DNA of 64,000 nt. Source: Nepenthes gracilis. Its lineage: Eukaryota > Streptophyta > Magnoliopsida > Caryophyllales > Nepenthaceae. Shown here one piece after another: positions 18,869 through 30,929 of this stretch (positions within the stretch are counted from its first letter, which is position 1; each line of letters starts with the position of its first letter). The stretch spans positions 18,274,021 to 18,338,020 of the forward strand of contig BSYO01000014.1 in the NCBI GenBank assembly GCA_033239525.1, given 5' to 3'. The notes beneath the pieces are model-generated. The model ran no database searches, had not been told where the DNA came from, and saw nothing but the letters and a program-made list of their open reading frames with translations. Both the position numbers and the translations under genes were made by a program.

Positions 18869-20077
18869 TGATGTGTTATTGGATCCGAATTGTTACACGG
18901 ATTAGAAAGTTGCGTCAAATCGCCGTATCTGATAATCTTAATCCTGCACACGATAACAAATAAACGAGAGATCAGATGATATCAGAACTCACTCCCTGGT
19001 ATATCCTCCGACACTCAAGTTAAAAATATTTCTATGAATAAGAGAAAGATGGAGGATGTAAGTTGCGTGAATGCACGCGGGAAGGGATTGAGTATTGATT
19101 AGAGGATTGGGCTCTAAAAGATATATTCGGCTAGGAGCGGGTTTTGAAGAGAATGTGCACTCGAAGGCGAAGGGGCTTATGAGTAGGTAGGCTCGTAGAC
19201 AGAGCATCTTGATTGATGGTGCACCCGTAGGTAGAGTGGCTTAGGAGAAATATTTTATAATTCTTCTAGAGCATTTGAAGGTAGGAGATTTTTTTTGATC
19301 CCCTTTCTCGTAGGAGTAAAGGAGTATTTATAAAATTAGAACCGTTACAACCTTCCTTGGACTCCACGGCTAATGTCGGTTGCCCTGGTGGATCTACTGA
19401 ACTGTCTCAGTAATCGTAGGGAGAGGCATGCATGATAACCGTTGCCTTTTGAAAATATAACAGAGCTGTATTTGCTATCTTTGAGTGATACACCATGTAG
19501 GCAAATATTTTATAGATATTTGTTAGGTTGTTAAGACAGTTGTCGTGGTCGCCTTATGATAAATTATGTCTCCTTGCCAGTGTTTTACTATCGTGGCTGT
19601 GCAAGCAGGGTAACGACGGGTGTGATATTGCACACAACTCTAATCGACTACTTTCTACTAAACAATTATGGATTGACCCGTTTGGGCTAACCACGCTGCT
19701 ATCTAGACCTTAGGCTTGATAGGTTGTGGGATGGGCCACCACCATTTGAGCTTTCTTCTTTTCGGGGAGCTGAACAGGCTGCTACTGTGTCTTCCGAGAC
19801 TTGATCGGGGGAAAACATTAGCTGGGCCGCCGCTAATTCAACAGGTTGGGCTCTAAGCTAGCCTATAATTTTTCGAACCCATCACCAGCCCCTCATATCA
19901 GGAGATCCAACTTGTCAACTCCTAGCATATTCATTGATAGGACGCCAACTGTAAGCCTGCGCACATGCTCCTTCCTCGGGCATTCTACTAATTCACCGTG
20001 CAATGAGGTAGGATTTGATTCATTGTCTCCGTGGAGATTTGGGGTGATCCTCTAGATCTAGCAATTCTTTATCATCA
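18869..20077 (-). repeat. Tat-type LTR, minus strand (probable solo LTR)
   Basis: The plus strand starts TGATGTGTTATTGGATCCGA, which reversed matches the 3' end of the 35-kb LTR (GGATCC...CATCA). The inverted family cassette is at 18984-19025 (ACTCACTCCCTGGTATATCC). A TATA-like motif lies near 19325 on the minus strand. Degenerate units around GTGCACTCGAAGG and GTGCACCCGTAGG at 19150-19240 recall the minisatellite of the LTR at 23978. The far end ATCATCA at 20077 gives TGATG/CATCA termini, but the flanks (ATATG and ACATA) match at only three of five bases, so that edge is tentative. Confidence 0.5.
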
Positions 20078-23000
20078 ACATATTATCTCGATTTGATTCT
20101 AGCTGATCTCCTTTTCAATTATAAATGGAGGGGCTCTCTATACCTAGCATTACAAGTTTTCTTCATCAGCCAAGAGATGTGAGAGTTCAAAGCTGCCATA
20201 GAGTCTGTGCCACCACAAGTTGGAGTTGAAAGGAGTTGTCCAATGTTTGAAGTCAATACCCAAGGACACACTTCAAGCCTGCATTGGTTATCATTTTTTG
20301 TGTAGGAAGCCGCCTTGATTTTCCTTTTCTGCGCCTATCCCAAACGTGAACTTGCGTTTGTCGGGCAATGGCTTGGGTTTGGGAGGTTGTCTCCTCTTTT
20401 CCTACTGATGTCAGGTAGTCTCCTCTAATATAGTTCTAGGGAAGAGGCATTTCTATTCTCAAAAGGAGGAGATGCTTGCTTTCCTTTACTTCCACTGCTA
20501 TCGGGGTGTATGTCCTACAATAGACTGCTTGAGAGGGCAATCCACCCACTTTTTTTTTTTTTTTTTTTTATACCAAACTCCAATCGTTGTCATCGTGGTA
20601 GATCTTGCGAAACTTAGGACCTCGGGCGGCTATGGCTAGATTGGGTGGACATGGCACATTATGGAGATGAAGGATATAACATTTTAATTAAAAGCTTTTA
20701 ATGTGGGTATGTCGTAATAATTCATTGTACATTTTCAACTCAATATAAAAATTTTAAAATATCTTACAATATGCATAAAGATAAATGATTGATAAATAAG
20801 CTTTATCACTATGTGCATTTAAGAGTAAAGAAAGCTTACTATGAAATTAGACAAAATTGCATTTATGGCAAAATAAGAAAAGATATATTTTCCAACCATA
20901 GAATATGAAGGATCAATAAAGGAAAGTATAATTAAAGAACATATGATTGTTCTCAATAAATATAAATAGCTATTGTTACCATATTTAAGCTTGTAGATGC
21001 CATATCTATATAAAAATTGATTCAAACAATACGTATAAAAGTATTAAAGTGTTGAATAGCATAATATGCCAAATCGGAAACCAACATGTTGAGCTAAAAT
21101 GCAATTATGGCTGAATAAACTCCCCCCATTAATTGAATACAATAATAATTTAGACAATTTCTCTTTGAACTGCTTCCAAATGAATAAAAGTATAAAGATT
21201 TAGTGTCAATCAAAGTATTATAGAAAAAACACAGCTGAGGTTTGGCTCCAAAAATTGAAGGGAACAAATTATTCTTTTTCAAAAAATTACAAAAGAGCAA
21301 TGCTTCTAGGAGGAGGTGCAAATAGAGAAAGAAGTTTTCAATTTGGATTCCAAATCAAGTGAAATTTCTATTCCAAGAAAATATGATTAAGAAATTTTCT
21401 AACATAGATAAAGCACAGGCATTAGAACCGAAAGACATCTCCTATAAGATGACATTATCTAAGTCATCCTTAGAAAGTTATACTAATACATGTGATAAAT
21501 ATCTTGACATAGCTATCGAAAGATATAGGTAAAAGTCTTTAATAGAATTATTAATTGTTGATATTATGAAAAATAATTCCAACTAGATATATCTTTTTAA
21601 AGATGATAAGTCATGATAATAGATTCTCTTCTTTCCTAATATTGAGACCCAAAGATCTTAAGGTAATCAAAATCATCGCTGCTCCAAATCTTATACTGGT
21701 TAATTTATTTAATCAAACTGCCTAACCACGTAAATTAACTGTCCCAATTAGTAATTAAGCATAATACAATGTGCTACTAACTTCTTCAAACCATTCAAAA
21801 TAACCATTAAGATGTTATAAAACTTCAATCTATATCTACAGAAGAATCTAGCCCAATCAACAACTATTTTGACCCTCAATAAACTCACTAGTATGCTTGT
21901 TCTCCGGTTAATGTTGTCTAGGCCTACCATCTCTTTAACCAAAATTAATTTAATTTAATTTTATATTATTTATTTATTTTTAACAATCAATCATCCTTAA
22001 TTGCATGTCGATCTTACAAGATACTTGGGTTTCTATAATTGGTCTTCAAGTCGACAACACTGGACGTTTGTTTTTTATTGCCGCTTTTGTAAAATCCTTA
22101 GAAATTACTGTAAGGCCAAATAGAGTCGTCCTCCTACTTTGGTAACTTTAAGCCAAAATATTATTATTTAAATCTACAGGCAGACTATCTATAAATTATT
22201 CTGTATAAAAAGGGGTCAAACATCATTTTCTTTTTATCATTAGTAGGGGTAAGTGCAGTCTTCAAATAAGTTTGATATATATTAGGATATTTAAATATAT
22301 TTTTTAGTTTAATTTTTTATAAGGATTCTCAATAAAAAACCAAATTGAGGAATCCTATAAAAAAATGTTTAAAATTTTTTCTTTTTGTAGGAAAAATATG
22401 AAACTTTTCTCTGTAAAAAATACAAATATCAAATTAAATAATAAAATAAAGTGCGATCCAAAGCACATACATTAATTATCACATTTAAAGTCTAAATGTA
22501 CAATTTTAAGACTTTTATTTCATTAATATTCATGTATATAAATATAATATTTTAAAATAATCATTTATTTGTACAGTTCAAATAAAATTTTTAAATATTT
22601 AGTAACATCTAACAAAACTTAAATACATTTGATAAAAAATTGCATACATGTAATAATATTCAATGTGAAAAAGCTAAGGGTTGTATGCATATAACAAAAC
22701 AAGAAATATAGACAAAATTAAAAGATTTACAAATAGATTATAGAACGGATTCAGAATACTTACATTAATATTATGATCTAACAAATTTGACTCTAAAAAG
22801 TTTTAAAATTTCTCTGATCATCTTTCTCTCTCTTATTCTCTTGTCTGCTCTTTTTTTCTCTCCTTTTCTCTTATGAAACGATTAAAAATAGTATACATAG
22901 GCTTTATATAAACAAATAGACGCATGAACACTCGGTTAGTGCCACTCACAACCCTCAGGTGCATATAAATACTGCATCAGGAATGATTCAGGCGCTAATA

Positions 23001-23972
23001 TTCTATCTAAATCATGTATGAACGCTATATAGGGATAACCCAAATGTCACTTAATTTGCTCAAAATACGTATGAGCATTACAAATGCACACATCAGGCAT
23101 GTGTTTTCTACTCAGGCACTTTTCATTTGCTAGGTCTTCCAAAATCAAATTTATTCTTATTTTTTATTATATAATTATTTTAAATTGACATAAGATATAC
23201 TAACGATAACATAAATCATATACATGATGTGGTGTGTTATATAAAGGATATATATTCTACAATCCATCTCAATGTACTATGATTGTTGAATTAAGAAAAA
23301 TAAAATTTCTTGAGAATGACTTAGTTATTGGGAGTAACCAATTCAAAAATATAGTTTCTAAGAAATATCATTTAGATATGCAATTCTGTACTTCAAGTAA
23401 TTGATTGATTATTATTTACAACATCCTTAAATTCAAATTGGAGTTGAATAATTAATTGACATGGTTACTCAAGTTGCTAATATCAGTCAAGTAGAACAAT
23501 TACTTAGTTTTTTTTCTGAAGTAGTTGAATAGTTAATTGAATAATATGCTCATCCTAAAAATATTGATACAACATTAAGAAAATTATAGTAACAAAATTA
23601 ACAATTTTTAGGGATTATATTATTTATTTATAAGTGTTTGATTATAATATTGGAGTCAAAAAAATTATTAAAACCAATCTATAAGTCATGAGTAATAATA
23701 AATCAAATTTATGGTATAATATCATGAATAAATAGATGAATTTCATGAGATGCAATAGAATCTAGAATCTCATTTAGTTATTTGATGAGTGAATATTATA
23801 GGATATAAATGTATCTTTAAAATAACCAAGCACTTGTCGGTTAACATTGAGAGATAAAAGATTAGACTCGTTATTAAGGAATTCACTTATAACAAATGAA
23901 TTGATTATAAAGACTTTTTTTCCTATATCTAAGAAAGATTTTTTCTTATAATTTTGATATTAGTTGCTAATT
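20078..23972. other. Intergenic DNA without a recognisable gene
   Basis: 20078-20670 is of mixed composition with a T21 run at 20550-20570, which could be the A-tail of a minus-strand retroposed copy; no source was recognised. 20670-23970 is AT-rich. Minus-strand ORFs at 20819-21025, 21094-21321 and 21748-21942 show no motif. 22800-23110 holds a CT-rich stretch and small imperfect repeats (AGGCAC, CAGGCATGTG), possibly a decayed LTR. Confidence 0.35.
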
Positions 23973-23977
23973 TTGAT

Positions 23978-25335
23978 TGATACGTCCTTGAATTTAAGTT
24001 GTTGTATGGATTAGGGAGTTACTTGATCTTCCATATCAGGTCGAATTAGAGTTAATCCAATCCCCACCTCTTCGAACTTGGATCCACCATGCACAAATAA
24101 CTAAAATAGGATGTCAAGGGATTGGCAGAACTCGCTCCTCGATATATCCTCCGACTTTGAAGTCTGATATCTTTCCAAGGGAATAAAAAAATATAAAGAT
24201 ATAAGATGTATGGATGCATGTTATGGGATTGGAGTGTATGAGAGTGCCCAACTAGGGGCAGCTTTAGATGTACCTAATTGAGGGGTTGCTTAGAGGTGTG
24301 CCAAGTTGAGAGGTGACTTTAGGTGTGCCAAGTTGAGAGGTGACTTTAGGTGCGCCCGACTAAAGGACGACTTAGAGATAAATGATAGGAGTAAGGCCCC
24401 TAGATGGAAGGCAAGTCGCCTGGATAGTGAGCGACTCCTGAATGGAGTGTGGCTCCTGGGTGGAAGACATCTCTTGGCTCCGGGATGGAGGATTCTTGGC
24501 ACTTGTATGGGGGGCTAACTCTTGGAAGGGTTGGACTCCTTAGGCAATGCCTCCTAGATGGACTAGAGGATAGGCCTTTAGACGGACTGGGCAGGGCCCC
24601 TTGGGTGGAGTTTGTAGTACCTTTTTTCTCCTCTCCCTTTTGGTTTCTAAGTTTTGCTAGCCATCATCTAGGCCATCTATAGCATTGGTGGCTAAGGGTT
24701 GGAAGAAGAGTTGATTCCGACGGGCGCACTCAATGGGAAGTGACTTAAGAGAGAGAGAAAGAAGGATCGCACTGGGAGTCAATGACCTCGAGGGAGATGG
24801 AGAACTCTTAGCCTTTCTATGGAATCTAGAGCCAGAATGGTTACTCCCTTAGCCTCTCATCTCTATTATTTTCTTAGGATTTCTTCCCTATGTGCCTAGG
24901 CTCTCGAGTGTGTGTCTCACCCCCTCATTCTGCAAGAGAGGAGTAAATATATAAAGAGTGAAGGTTGCTTGGGCATCAAGGCTCGCGAGTGCCTGATAAG
25001 GCAACATCAGATATCGGTGGATACCCCTTCCTTCTTCTAAGCGATTCTCTAGTTGCAATTATGGTGGCTACCATTATGGGAATGATTTTGCTACGTGAAC
25101 AAATATTTTTGGAATATCTGGTAGACAGTTCCAACCAGTTATGACAAGCTATTTCAGCATACGGGAAGAGGATCATAGGCCGTCTTAATTAGACCAATTG
25201 GATCGGCCAAGGCGCTATTTGAATCTTCAGCCTGCCCCTTCTACTTATGAGCCCTCTTCCTGGCCAAAACTTTCTGACAACCTCTTCACTGTGGGCCTTG
25301 ACATCCGAGTCAATCTATGGGTGACGAACCTATCA
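23978..25335 (-). repeat. Solo Tat-type LTR with target duplication
   Basis: The ends are TGATA at 23978 and TATCA at 25335, a 5-base terminal inverted repeat like that of the 26-kb element. The flanks are TTGAT at 23973-23977 and TTGAT at 25336-25340, a perfect 5-bp target duplication. The inverted family cassette is at 24127-24170 (CTCGCTCCTCGATATATCC). It has no internal region, so it most likely arose by LTR-LTR recombination. It lies directly before the copia pol fragment at 25450. Confidence 0.75.
24244..24376. repeat. 26-27-bp minisatellite inside the solo LTR
   Basis: There are five tandem units. The central two are identical (GTGTGCCAAGTTGAGAGGTG followed by ACTTTAG); the outer three are degenerate (GTGCCCAACTAGGGGCAGC, GTACCTAATTGAGGGGTTGC, GTGCGCCCGACTAAAGGACG). 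A looser continuation may run to about 24640. Confidence 0.75.
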
Positions 25336-25449
25336 TTGATATAGAATTGTAAGAAATAGAATAGTGACCTAGAGGGGAATATTTACATAAAATATTGGAA
25401 GGATTATCCTCTAATAATAATGAGTAATTGGTATACAAACTTTAAAAAT

Positions 25450-25994
25450 CCATATATGGATCAAAACAAGCTTCCTACCAGTAATATTTAAAGTTCAGTG
25501 ATGTCATCTCTTTGTATGAATTTTTTAAAAAATATTATTGATCAATGTATATACCAAATAATTAACATTTAATTTTTTTATTTTATATGTGGATAATATT
25601 TTATTTATAACCAATGATAAGGGTTTGTTGCATGAATTAAAAAAATTTCTCTCTAATAAATTTGAAATAAGGGATTTAGGTTATGTATCTCATATTACTG
25701 TAATTAAAATCATTTGAGATAGACTGTAATGTATTTTGAATTTATCTTAGAGGACCTATATTAATAAATTTTTAGAGAGATTCCAGATAAAAGACTATTC
25801 ACTAAGTATAGTTTCTATTATAAATGGTAACAATTTTAATTTAAACTAATTTCTAAAAAAATAAACTTGAAATGAAATATTTGAAAAGCATTCCGTGTGC
25901 TTCTATTGTTGAAAACCTAATGCATACTAAGATGCGCACAATACTTGGTATCGCTTTTGTTATTGGAATATTAGGAAGATATTAAAGTAATCTA
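25450..25994 (+). pseudogene. Ty1/copia pol relic, reverse transcriptase part (left half, copy A)
   Basis: The plus strand gives IYGSKQASYQ (the copia YGLKQAxRxW motif), then YLKFSDVISLYEFF, LYVDNILFITNDKGLLHELK (relative of the YVDD box), EIRDLGYVSHIT and YINKFLERFQIKDYS, ending ILGIAFVIGILGRY. Stops and single-base shifts break it. It is interrupted at 25994 by the gypsy element and resumes at 35665. Confidence 0.85.
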
Positions 25995-25999
25995 GGTAT

Positions 26000-26654
26000 T
26001 GATGGGTATTATTACCGATGGCCCATGAGGAAGATATTGTCCACAAATTCAGCTAATAAAGTATAGAGGCCTAGTCAGTCTATGTAGCCCAAATCGATTT
26101 ATGCGCCCAAAGGTTTTATCCAAGCAGTTAGCTCTTTGGATAACTATGGAATCAATGATTGAGGCAGTTTTCCTTTCTTATGTTGAAATAACGGCCTTGG
26201 GTGCTAGTTGGAACTGCCATCTAAACAAAACCCTATCCACTTGGCAGTTTCTTGGGCAGTTGACAGGAGAAGTTAACCACCCCTAACCTCTATAAAAACC
26301 CCTATTGTTCAATATGAAAAGGGGTCGATATTAAAACTAAACTAAAGACAATTTAAGACACCCAAAGTACACACTCTCTTTAAAACTAAAACGCTTTCAA
26401 AAAAGTGCAAACCCTCAAATAAGAAATATTTTTATGGACTCTTGAACTTGCATCAACTCCTTTTTTTCTCTTCAAAGAAGGATACAGATTTAAGACGAGA
26501 TATATGAGGAGGAGTCTTACCAAATTCTTTGACCATATTTTATGTTGAACAAGATTTAGATTAAAGGACATACAGAAACTGTATTGGATTCAAACCTGAG
26601 GGATAAACTTTAGCTCCCTAATTTGTACTACAATCCGGATTCTTAAATATATTA
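26000..26654 (+). repeat. 5' LTR, gypsy copy A
   Basis: 655 bp, starting TGATGGGTATTATTACCGAT, with a TATA box at 26290-26297 (CTCTATAAAAACC) and the family cassette at about 26480-26520. It ends ...AATATATTA, where the equivalent copy B LTR keeps ...ATATCA. Confidence 0.9.
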
Positions 26655-26672
26655 TTGACACCGTCTATAGGA
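26655..26672 (+). other. Primer-binding site, gypsy copy A
   Basis: TTGACACCGTCTATAGGA directly follows the LTR. The usual Tat-lineage site is close to TTGGCGCCGTCTGTGGGA; the differences are G-to-A changes, as expected from deamination of methylated cytosines on the other strand. Confidence 0.75.
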
Positions 26673-27229
26673 ATCAACTAAAAGTCTGATAACCACACTC
26701 CTGTGAAAGACAATATGGTAAACACATGAGTACGAGTTAGTACACTAGTTAGAGATGCCACCTCATGTGGTAATTGCCATCTTGAGGTAGTAGGGTGGAC
26801 GATCATTTCAAACCTGTGATATGCGAACTTGTAATAAGAATGGACAACATCCCCAAGGCCGTCCAAACTATATGCACCCGGCTTGATGAGTGGCGAGAGG
26901 GGGCTTCGCCTTCCACCTCCCAAACAACAACCTCCAAATGAAGGAGGAGGGGAGGGAAGTGCCCGGCAGATAATGGCTGACGGCCTGAAGACCTTAGGAC
27001 TGAAGCTTCCTTGAGTAACAAAGTCTCGACGTGCTTGGAGGGTTGTCTCAATTATAGAACCCAGGAGAATAGCCCTGAAAGACAAAATTCTCGTTATTCT
27101 AGTGGCGATAGAGAGCCCTCACACCAAGTAGGAGCCTCACACGGTGTGCTCCCTTCGAATGTTGTGAGTCGCCCAGCCTCTTAGGCCCAACAAAACCCTT
27201 TGGAATTGAGGATCTTCCTCAACAAGAAG

Positions 27230-28340
27230 AGGATGGTTGCTCCTCCACAAATGGAGGAGAAAATTAAAAAAATATGGTAGCACGTCTTTGGAGGAGAAGT
27301 TGGAGGACGAGCCGCTGACTTGCGGAGATCTCCATTCACAATGGAGATCCAAAGCCATCCGCTCTCTCATAAGTTCAAGATGCTGGCTCTGGAATCGTAC
27401 AATGGTAACACTGATCCAATGAACCTTCTAGACTATTTCTACACTCTCCTAAACTTTCAAGGCTTAGGTGAGACAGCGATGTGTCCATACTTTTCCTTAA
27501 CCCTTAAAGGGGACGCCCGAGTATGGTACTATCAGTTTTAATCGAACTCGATTAGGGCGTTTCAGGATTTGGCCGACGGTTTTTTATCCTAGTTCTCCTC
27601 CAATAGAAGAGAGGAGAAGCAACAATGGCATCTAAATCGGGTGAAGCAAGGGCCAAACAAGAGTGTGAAGAAGTTCCTAGGTAGGTCTGTGATTGAGGCC
27701 AGGAAAAAACCCAAGCCCACTGATGAGGTGAAATTGAGTGCTTCATATCCACATTAGAGTTTGAGGACTTCTTCAAGTGTCTGGCCCACAATGACCATAG
27801 GCCTTCAAAGAGCCAAGACCATTACTTAAGCCTATATAGCAGCTGAGAAGGCTAATTAAGCAAAACAATCAAAATAATGGGACCAATTTTTTCAGAAGAT
27901 GGTGGAAGGATAGAGGAAGAATGAAGACTACATGGGTCCCCGAGGACCAATGAAGTAGTAGAAGTCCGAACCGACGTTGTGAAGGGAGTTCAGGCCTATA
28001 GAATTGACTCCTTTGAATGACTTTCATGCCAACATCCTAATACAGATTCAGGATGAAAAGTTATTCAAATTGTCAAAGACATTGAAGAATCCAGATAGAG
28101 GCGACTAGTCAAAATATTAACACTACAATCGGTCAGAGGCCACAATACTAAAGACTGTCAGATGCCGTAGAAGAAAATTGAAGAGCTAATCAAGAAGGGA
28201 CACCTCACTCGTTTCTTGCAAAGATCTGGACAGACTTTTGAAAGAGCACATGGGAATGAGGCTGAGCTACCAAGGAATCGAGTGGCAGTTGAGATCGTGA
28301 ATATGATTTTCACACGTCCAACTTAGGATGAAGTTCCGAA
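27230..28340 (+). pseudogene. gag relic, gypsy copy A
   Basis: In shifting frames it reads PFTMEIQSHPLSHKFKMLAL, ESYNGNTDPMNLLDYF and LKGDARVWYYQF, the plant gypsy capsid block. A basic stretch and a decayed knuckle region (KYYHYNRS..., KKIEELIKKGHLTRF) follow. In known Tat Gag proteins the latter corresponds to the YCxxHxxxGHxTxxC knuckle and its tail; here the cysteines are lost. There are numerous stops. Confidence 0.8.
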
Positions 28341-28350
28341 AAGCTCAAGG

Positions 28351-28860
28351 ATGGCCATCAGCCATAAGAAGCTAAGGATAGGAGTTAGGGATGATAACAT
28401 CATTAGTTTTAGTAATAAAAATATGACACGTGTAACTTTTCTACATTCTAATCCCTTAGTTGTAACCGTACTTGTCTTTAATGTTGGCATAAACTACCAG
28501 TTAAAACGAGTATTTGTTAACAGTAGAAGTTCGATGAATTTACTTTATCTCAATACTACTTTAAATTAGGATTAAAAAGAAGTCAATTAAAAACTATCGA
28601 GGGACTTCTGTACGGATTGGACAATGAACCGATACCTGTCCATGGGATCGTCCAACTTGAAGTTACACAAGGTATCTATCCGAGGACGGCCACCAAGATG
28701 ATGTCTTTCTTTGCAGTAGATCTTTCCTCAACCTACAATGTTATCCTTGGATACCCCTATCTAACGACTTTTGGGATAATAGTTTCGATTCCACATTTGA
28801 AAATAAAGTTTCTGACCCCATACGGCATAAGAAAAGTTATTGGTGATTAGATGACCGAGC
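28351..28860 (+). pseudogene. Aspartic protease relic, gypsy copy A
   Basis: Two ORFs, 28351-28569 and 28617-28850, are separated by a stop. The first has LKRVFVNSRSSMNLLYLNT, where active elements have V(D)TGSS: the catalytic Asp is Asn and Thr-Gly is Ser-Arg. The second has GIVQLEVTQGIYPRTATKMM, SSTYNVILGYPYL and HLKIKFLTPYGI, the conserved distal half of Tat proteases. It is non-functional. Confidence 0.8.
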
Positions 28861-29159
28861 GGACATGCTACTTGTCTCAGACTACTTAGGCACCCCTTGG
28901 TTAACCACTTGATGACCTCGACTTCCATGATGAGACCATATTATTACAAGCTCAATCTAGAGAATTTACGGATCAAATCCCATTGGACCCTAATGATCAA
29001 GAGAAATGCGTCAAGATTAAAAGTTCTCTATCCGAATCCCTTCGAAGCTAACTTATCAGTTTCCTCCGATAGAATTCAAACATTTTTGCCTGGTCACATA
29101 ATGGCATGTCAGGAATACTGATCGGAGTAGTAGTTTATAAGTTGGACCTAAATTTCGGT

Positions 29160-30420
29160 CATTAGCCTGTCCAGCATAAGTGAAAAAATTATTCGGTTGA
29201 AAAACTTATTTCCATTCATAAGGAAAGTTCAATATTCTGAATAGTTGTCTAATGTGGTTATGGTCAAGAAAAATAATGGGAAGTGGAGAATTTGCATTGA
29301 TTTCAGCGACATTAATAAAATATGTCTAAATGACAGCTTTCCATTACTGAGAATTGATCTGATTGTAAACTCAATGTTCGGGCACAAACTATTGAGTTTG
29401 ATGGATACATACTCAGGCTACAACCAGATTTGGATAAGTTTAGAGGACGAGAAGCACACGGCGTTCATGACCAACTAATGGACATATTGTTATAAAGTTT
29501 TGCCTTTTGATCTAAAGAATACCAGTGTCACCTACTAGCAACTTGTCAACAAAATATTTGATATTAAGATCAGAAGAAATATGAAAGTATATGTAGACGA
29601 CATGCTCATCAAGAGTAGGGTGGCTGAGGACCATATTCGGGATCTAGACGAGGCGTTCAATGTCCTTCGAGCATACCATAAGAAACTCAATCCAAATAAG
29701 TGTATGTTCGGAGTGATCTCAAAAAAATTTTTAAATTTTATCGTCTCACATCAAGAGATTGAAGTAAACCCTGAGAAGATCGAGGCAATTCTTGACATGA
29801 ATCCCCCTCAGATTGTAAAAGAATTCCCAAAATTGACTAGGTGATAAGCGGCACACTTCAGCTTTTTGGCTAATTCTGCCGATAAGTACTTGCCTTTCTT
29901 CAAATCTTTAAAGGAAATGAGAGCCGCCAATTTTTAATGGATAACCGATCGTGAATTTGTGTTCCAAGAATTCAAGGAGTATCTTTTGAACCCTCCACTT
30001 CTCACTTCCTCTCAAGAAGGCGAGGAGTTGTATTTGTATCTTGTTGTATCTGACACCGCTTTAAACTCCATCCTAATTTGACAACAGTCCAACGAGTAGC
30101 TGTCTGTGTACTATGCCAGCAAGATTTTGACCTACCCAGAGACCTGTTATTCTCATGTAGAAAGGATGGCTCTGGCGTTTATGTATTCTGCCCGAAAACT
30201 CTGACCGTATTTTTAAGCATACAAAATTATTATCCTGATTGACCAGCCATTAAAAGGAATATTGCAAAGGCCAGATATGTCAGGATAACTGGTCAAGTGG
30301 GTCATTGAGTTAGGCGAGTTCGACGTAGAGTTTTGACTGAAACTAACCTTAACAAGCCAAGCCCTTATCGACTTTATTATTGAAACGATCCAAACTCTAG
30401 AAACCCTTGTCCTTATTGAA
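29160..30420 (+). pseudogene. Reverse transcriptase and RNase H relic, gypsy copy A
   Basis: The RT motifs are in order: NGKWRICIDFSDINKICLND, LLSLMDTYSGYNQI, a broken YKVLPFDLKNT, MKVYVDDMLIKSRV (YVDD catalytic box intact), and NPNKCMFGVISKKFLNF. The connection has ADKYLPFFKSLK. RNase H has FQEFKEYLLNPPLL, YLYLVVSDTALNSIL, VYYASKILTYPETCYSHVE and ILIDQPLKGILQRPDMSG. Several in-frame stops, for example after AFMTN, inactivate it. Confidence 0.88.
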
Positions 30421-30429
30421 GCTGACGGT

Positions 30430-30710
30430 CAGCAAAACACTCCAACATGGACTTTACACGTGGACGGTTCTTCAATACAAGTAGGCTAGTGCCGACGTGG
30501 TCTTGAGAACACCTGTTGGGTCAGAGATAAAATATTCAATGATCATTGGATTCCCTGACCAATATTGTCGTAGAGTATGAGGCACTACTTGCATGACTTA
30601 GCTTGGCCAAAGAGTACTCGGTCAAGTACCTTATTGTCTATAATTACTCGAAATTGGACATTAATCAGGATTGAGAAAATTTTGAAGCTTGCAACCCATA
30701 AAATTTCCAA
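30430..30710 (+). pseudogene. Second (archaeal-type) RNase H relic, gypsy copy A
   Basis: After the first RNase H and a linker comes TPTWTLHVDGSSIQVG, then (after frameshifts) VEYEALLA*LSLAKEYSVK and YLIVYNYSKLDINQ. These match the start and the NxAEYEALLAGLxLA...SDS block of the extra RNase H that marks the Tat lineage. The catalytic Asp of VDGSS is kept; the later SDS is YS. Confidence 0.75.
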
Positions 30711-30929
30711 ATCTCTCAAAGGTCCAAGGTTTGATTTCTATATTTGATAATATGGAGATGATCCACATTCTGAGAGTAGAGAATGGGAAAGCCACCAATT
30801 AGTAAGGGTCGTAGCGATCGGGGACCCTGAGCAATACGCATGAGAGATGCGTGAAGTCCTTAGAGTTCCTAGTATAAATGACCCAGAGTCAAAAATTATG
30901 CAGATAGCCAATGCCAACAATTGGATGAC

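Noticed and set aside
16531..18963. Several 60-83-codon ORFs in AT-rich DNA
   Set aside because: Composition is dominated by Ile, Tyr, Asn, Lys and Phe, with no motif and no supporting splice or promoter context.
19925..19952. Minus-strand TTGGCGTCCTATCAATGAA resembling a Tat primer-binding site
   Set aside because: No LTR end (..CA) precedes it on the minus strand, and the position falls inside the proposed LTR at 18869-20077.
20769..20773. ATATG as a target duplication partner for 18864-18868
   Set aside because: It would need a 1.9-kb LTR starting TGTAAG, unlike the TGAT start of the family; a chance match is likely in AT-rich DNA.
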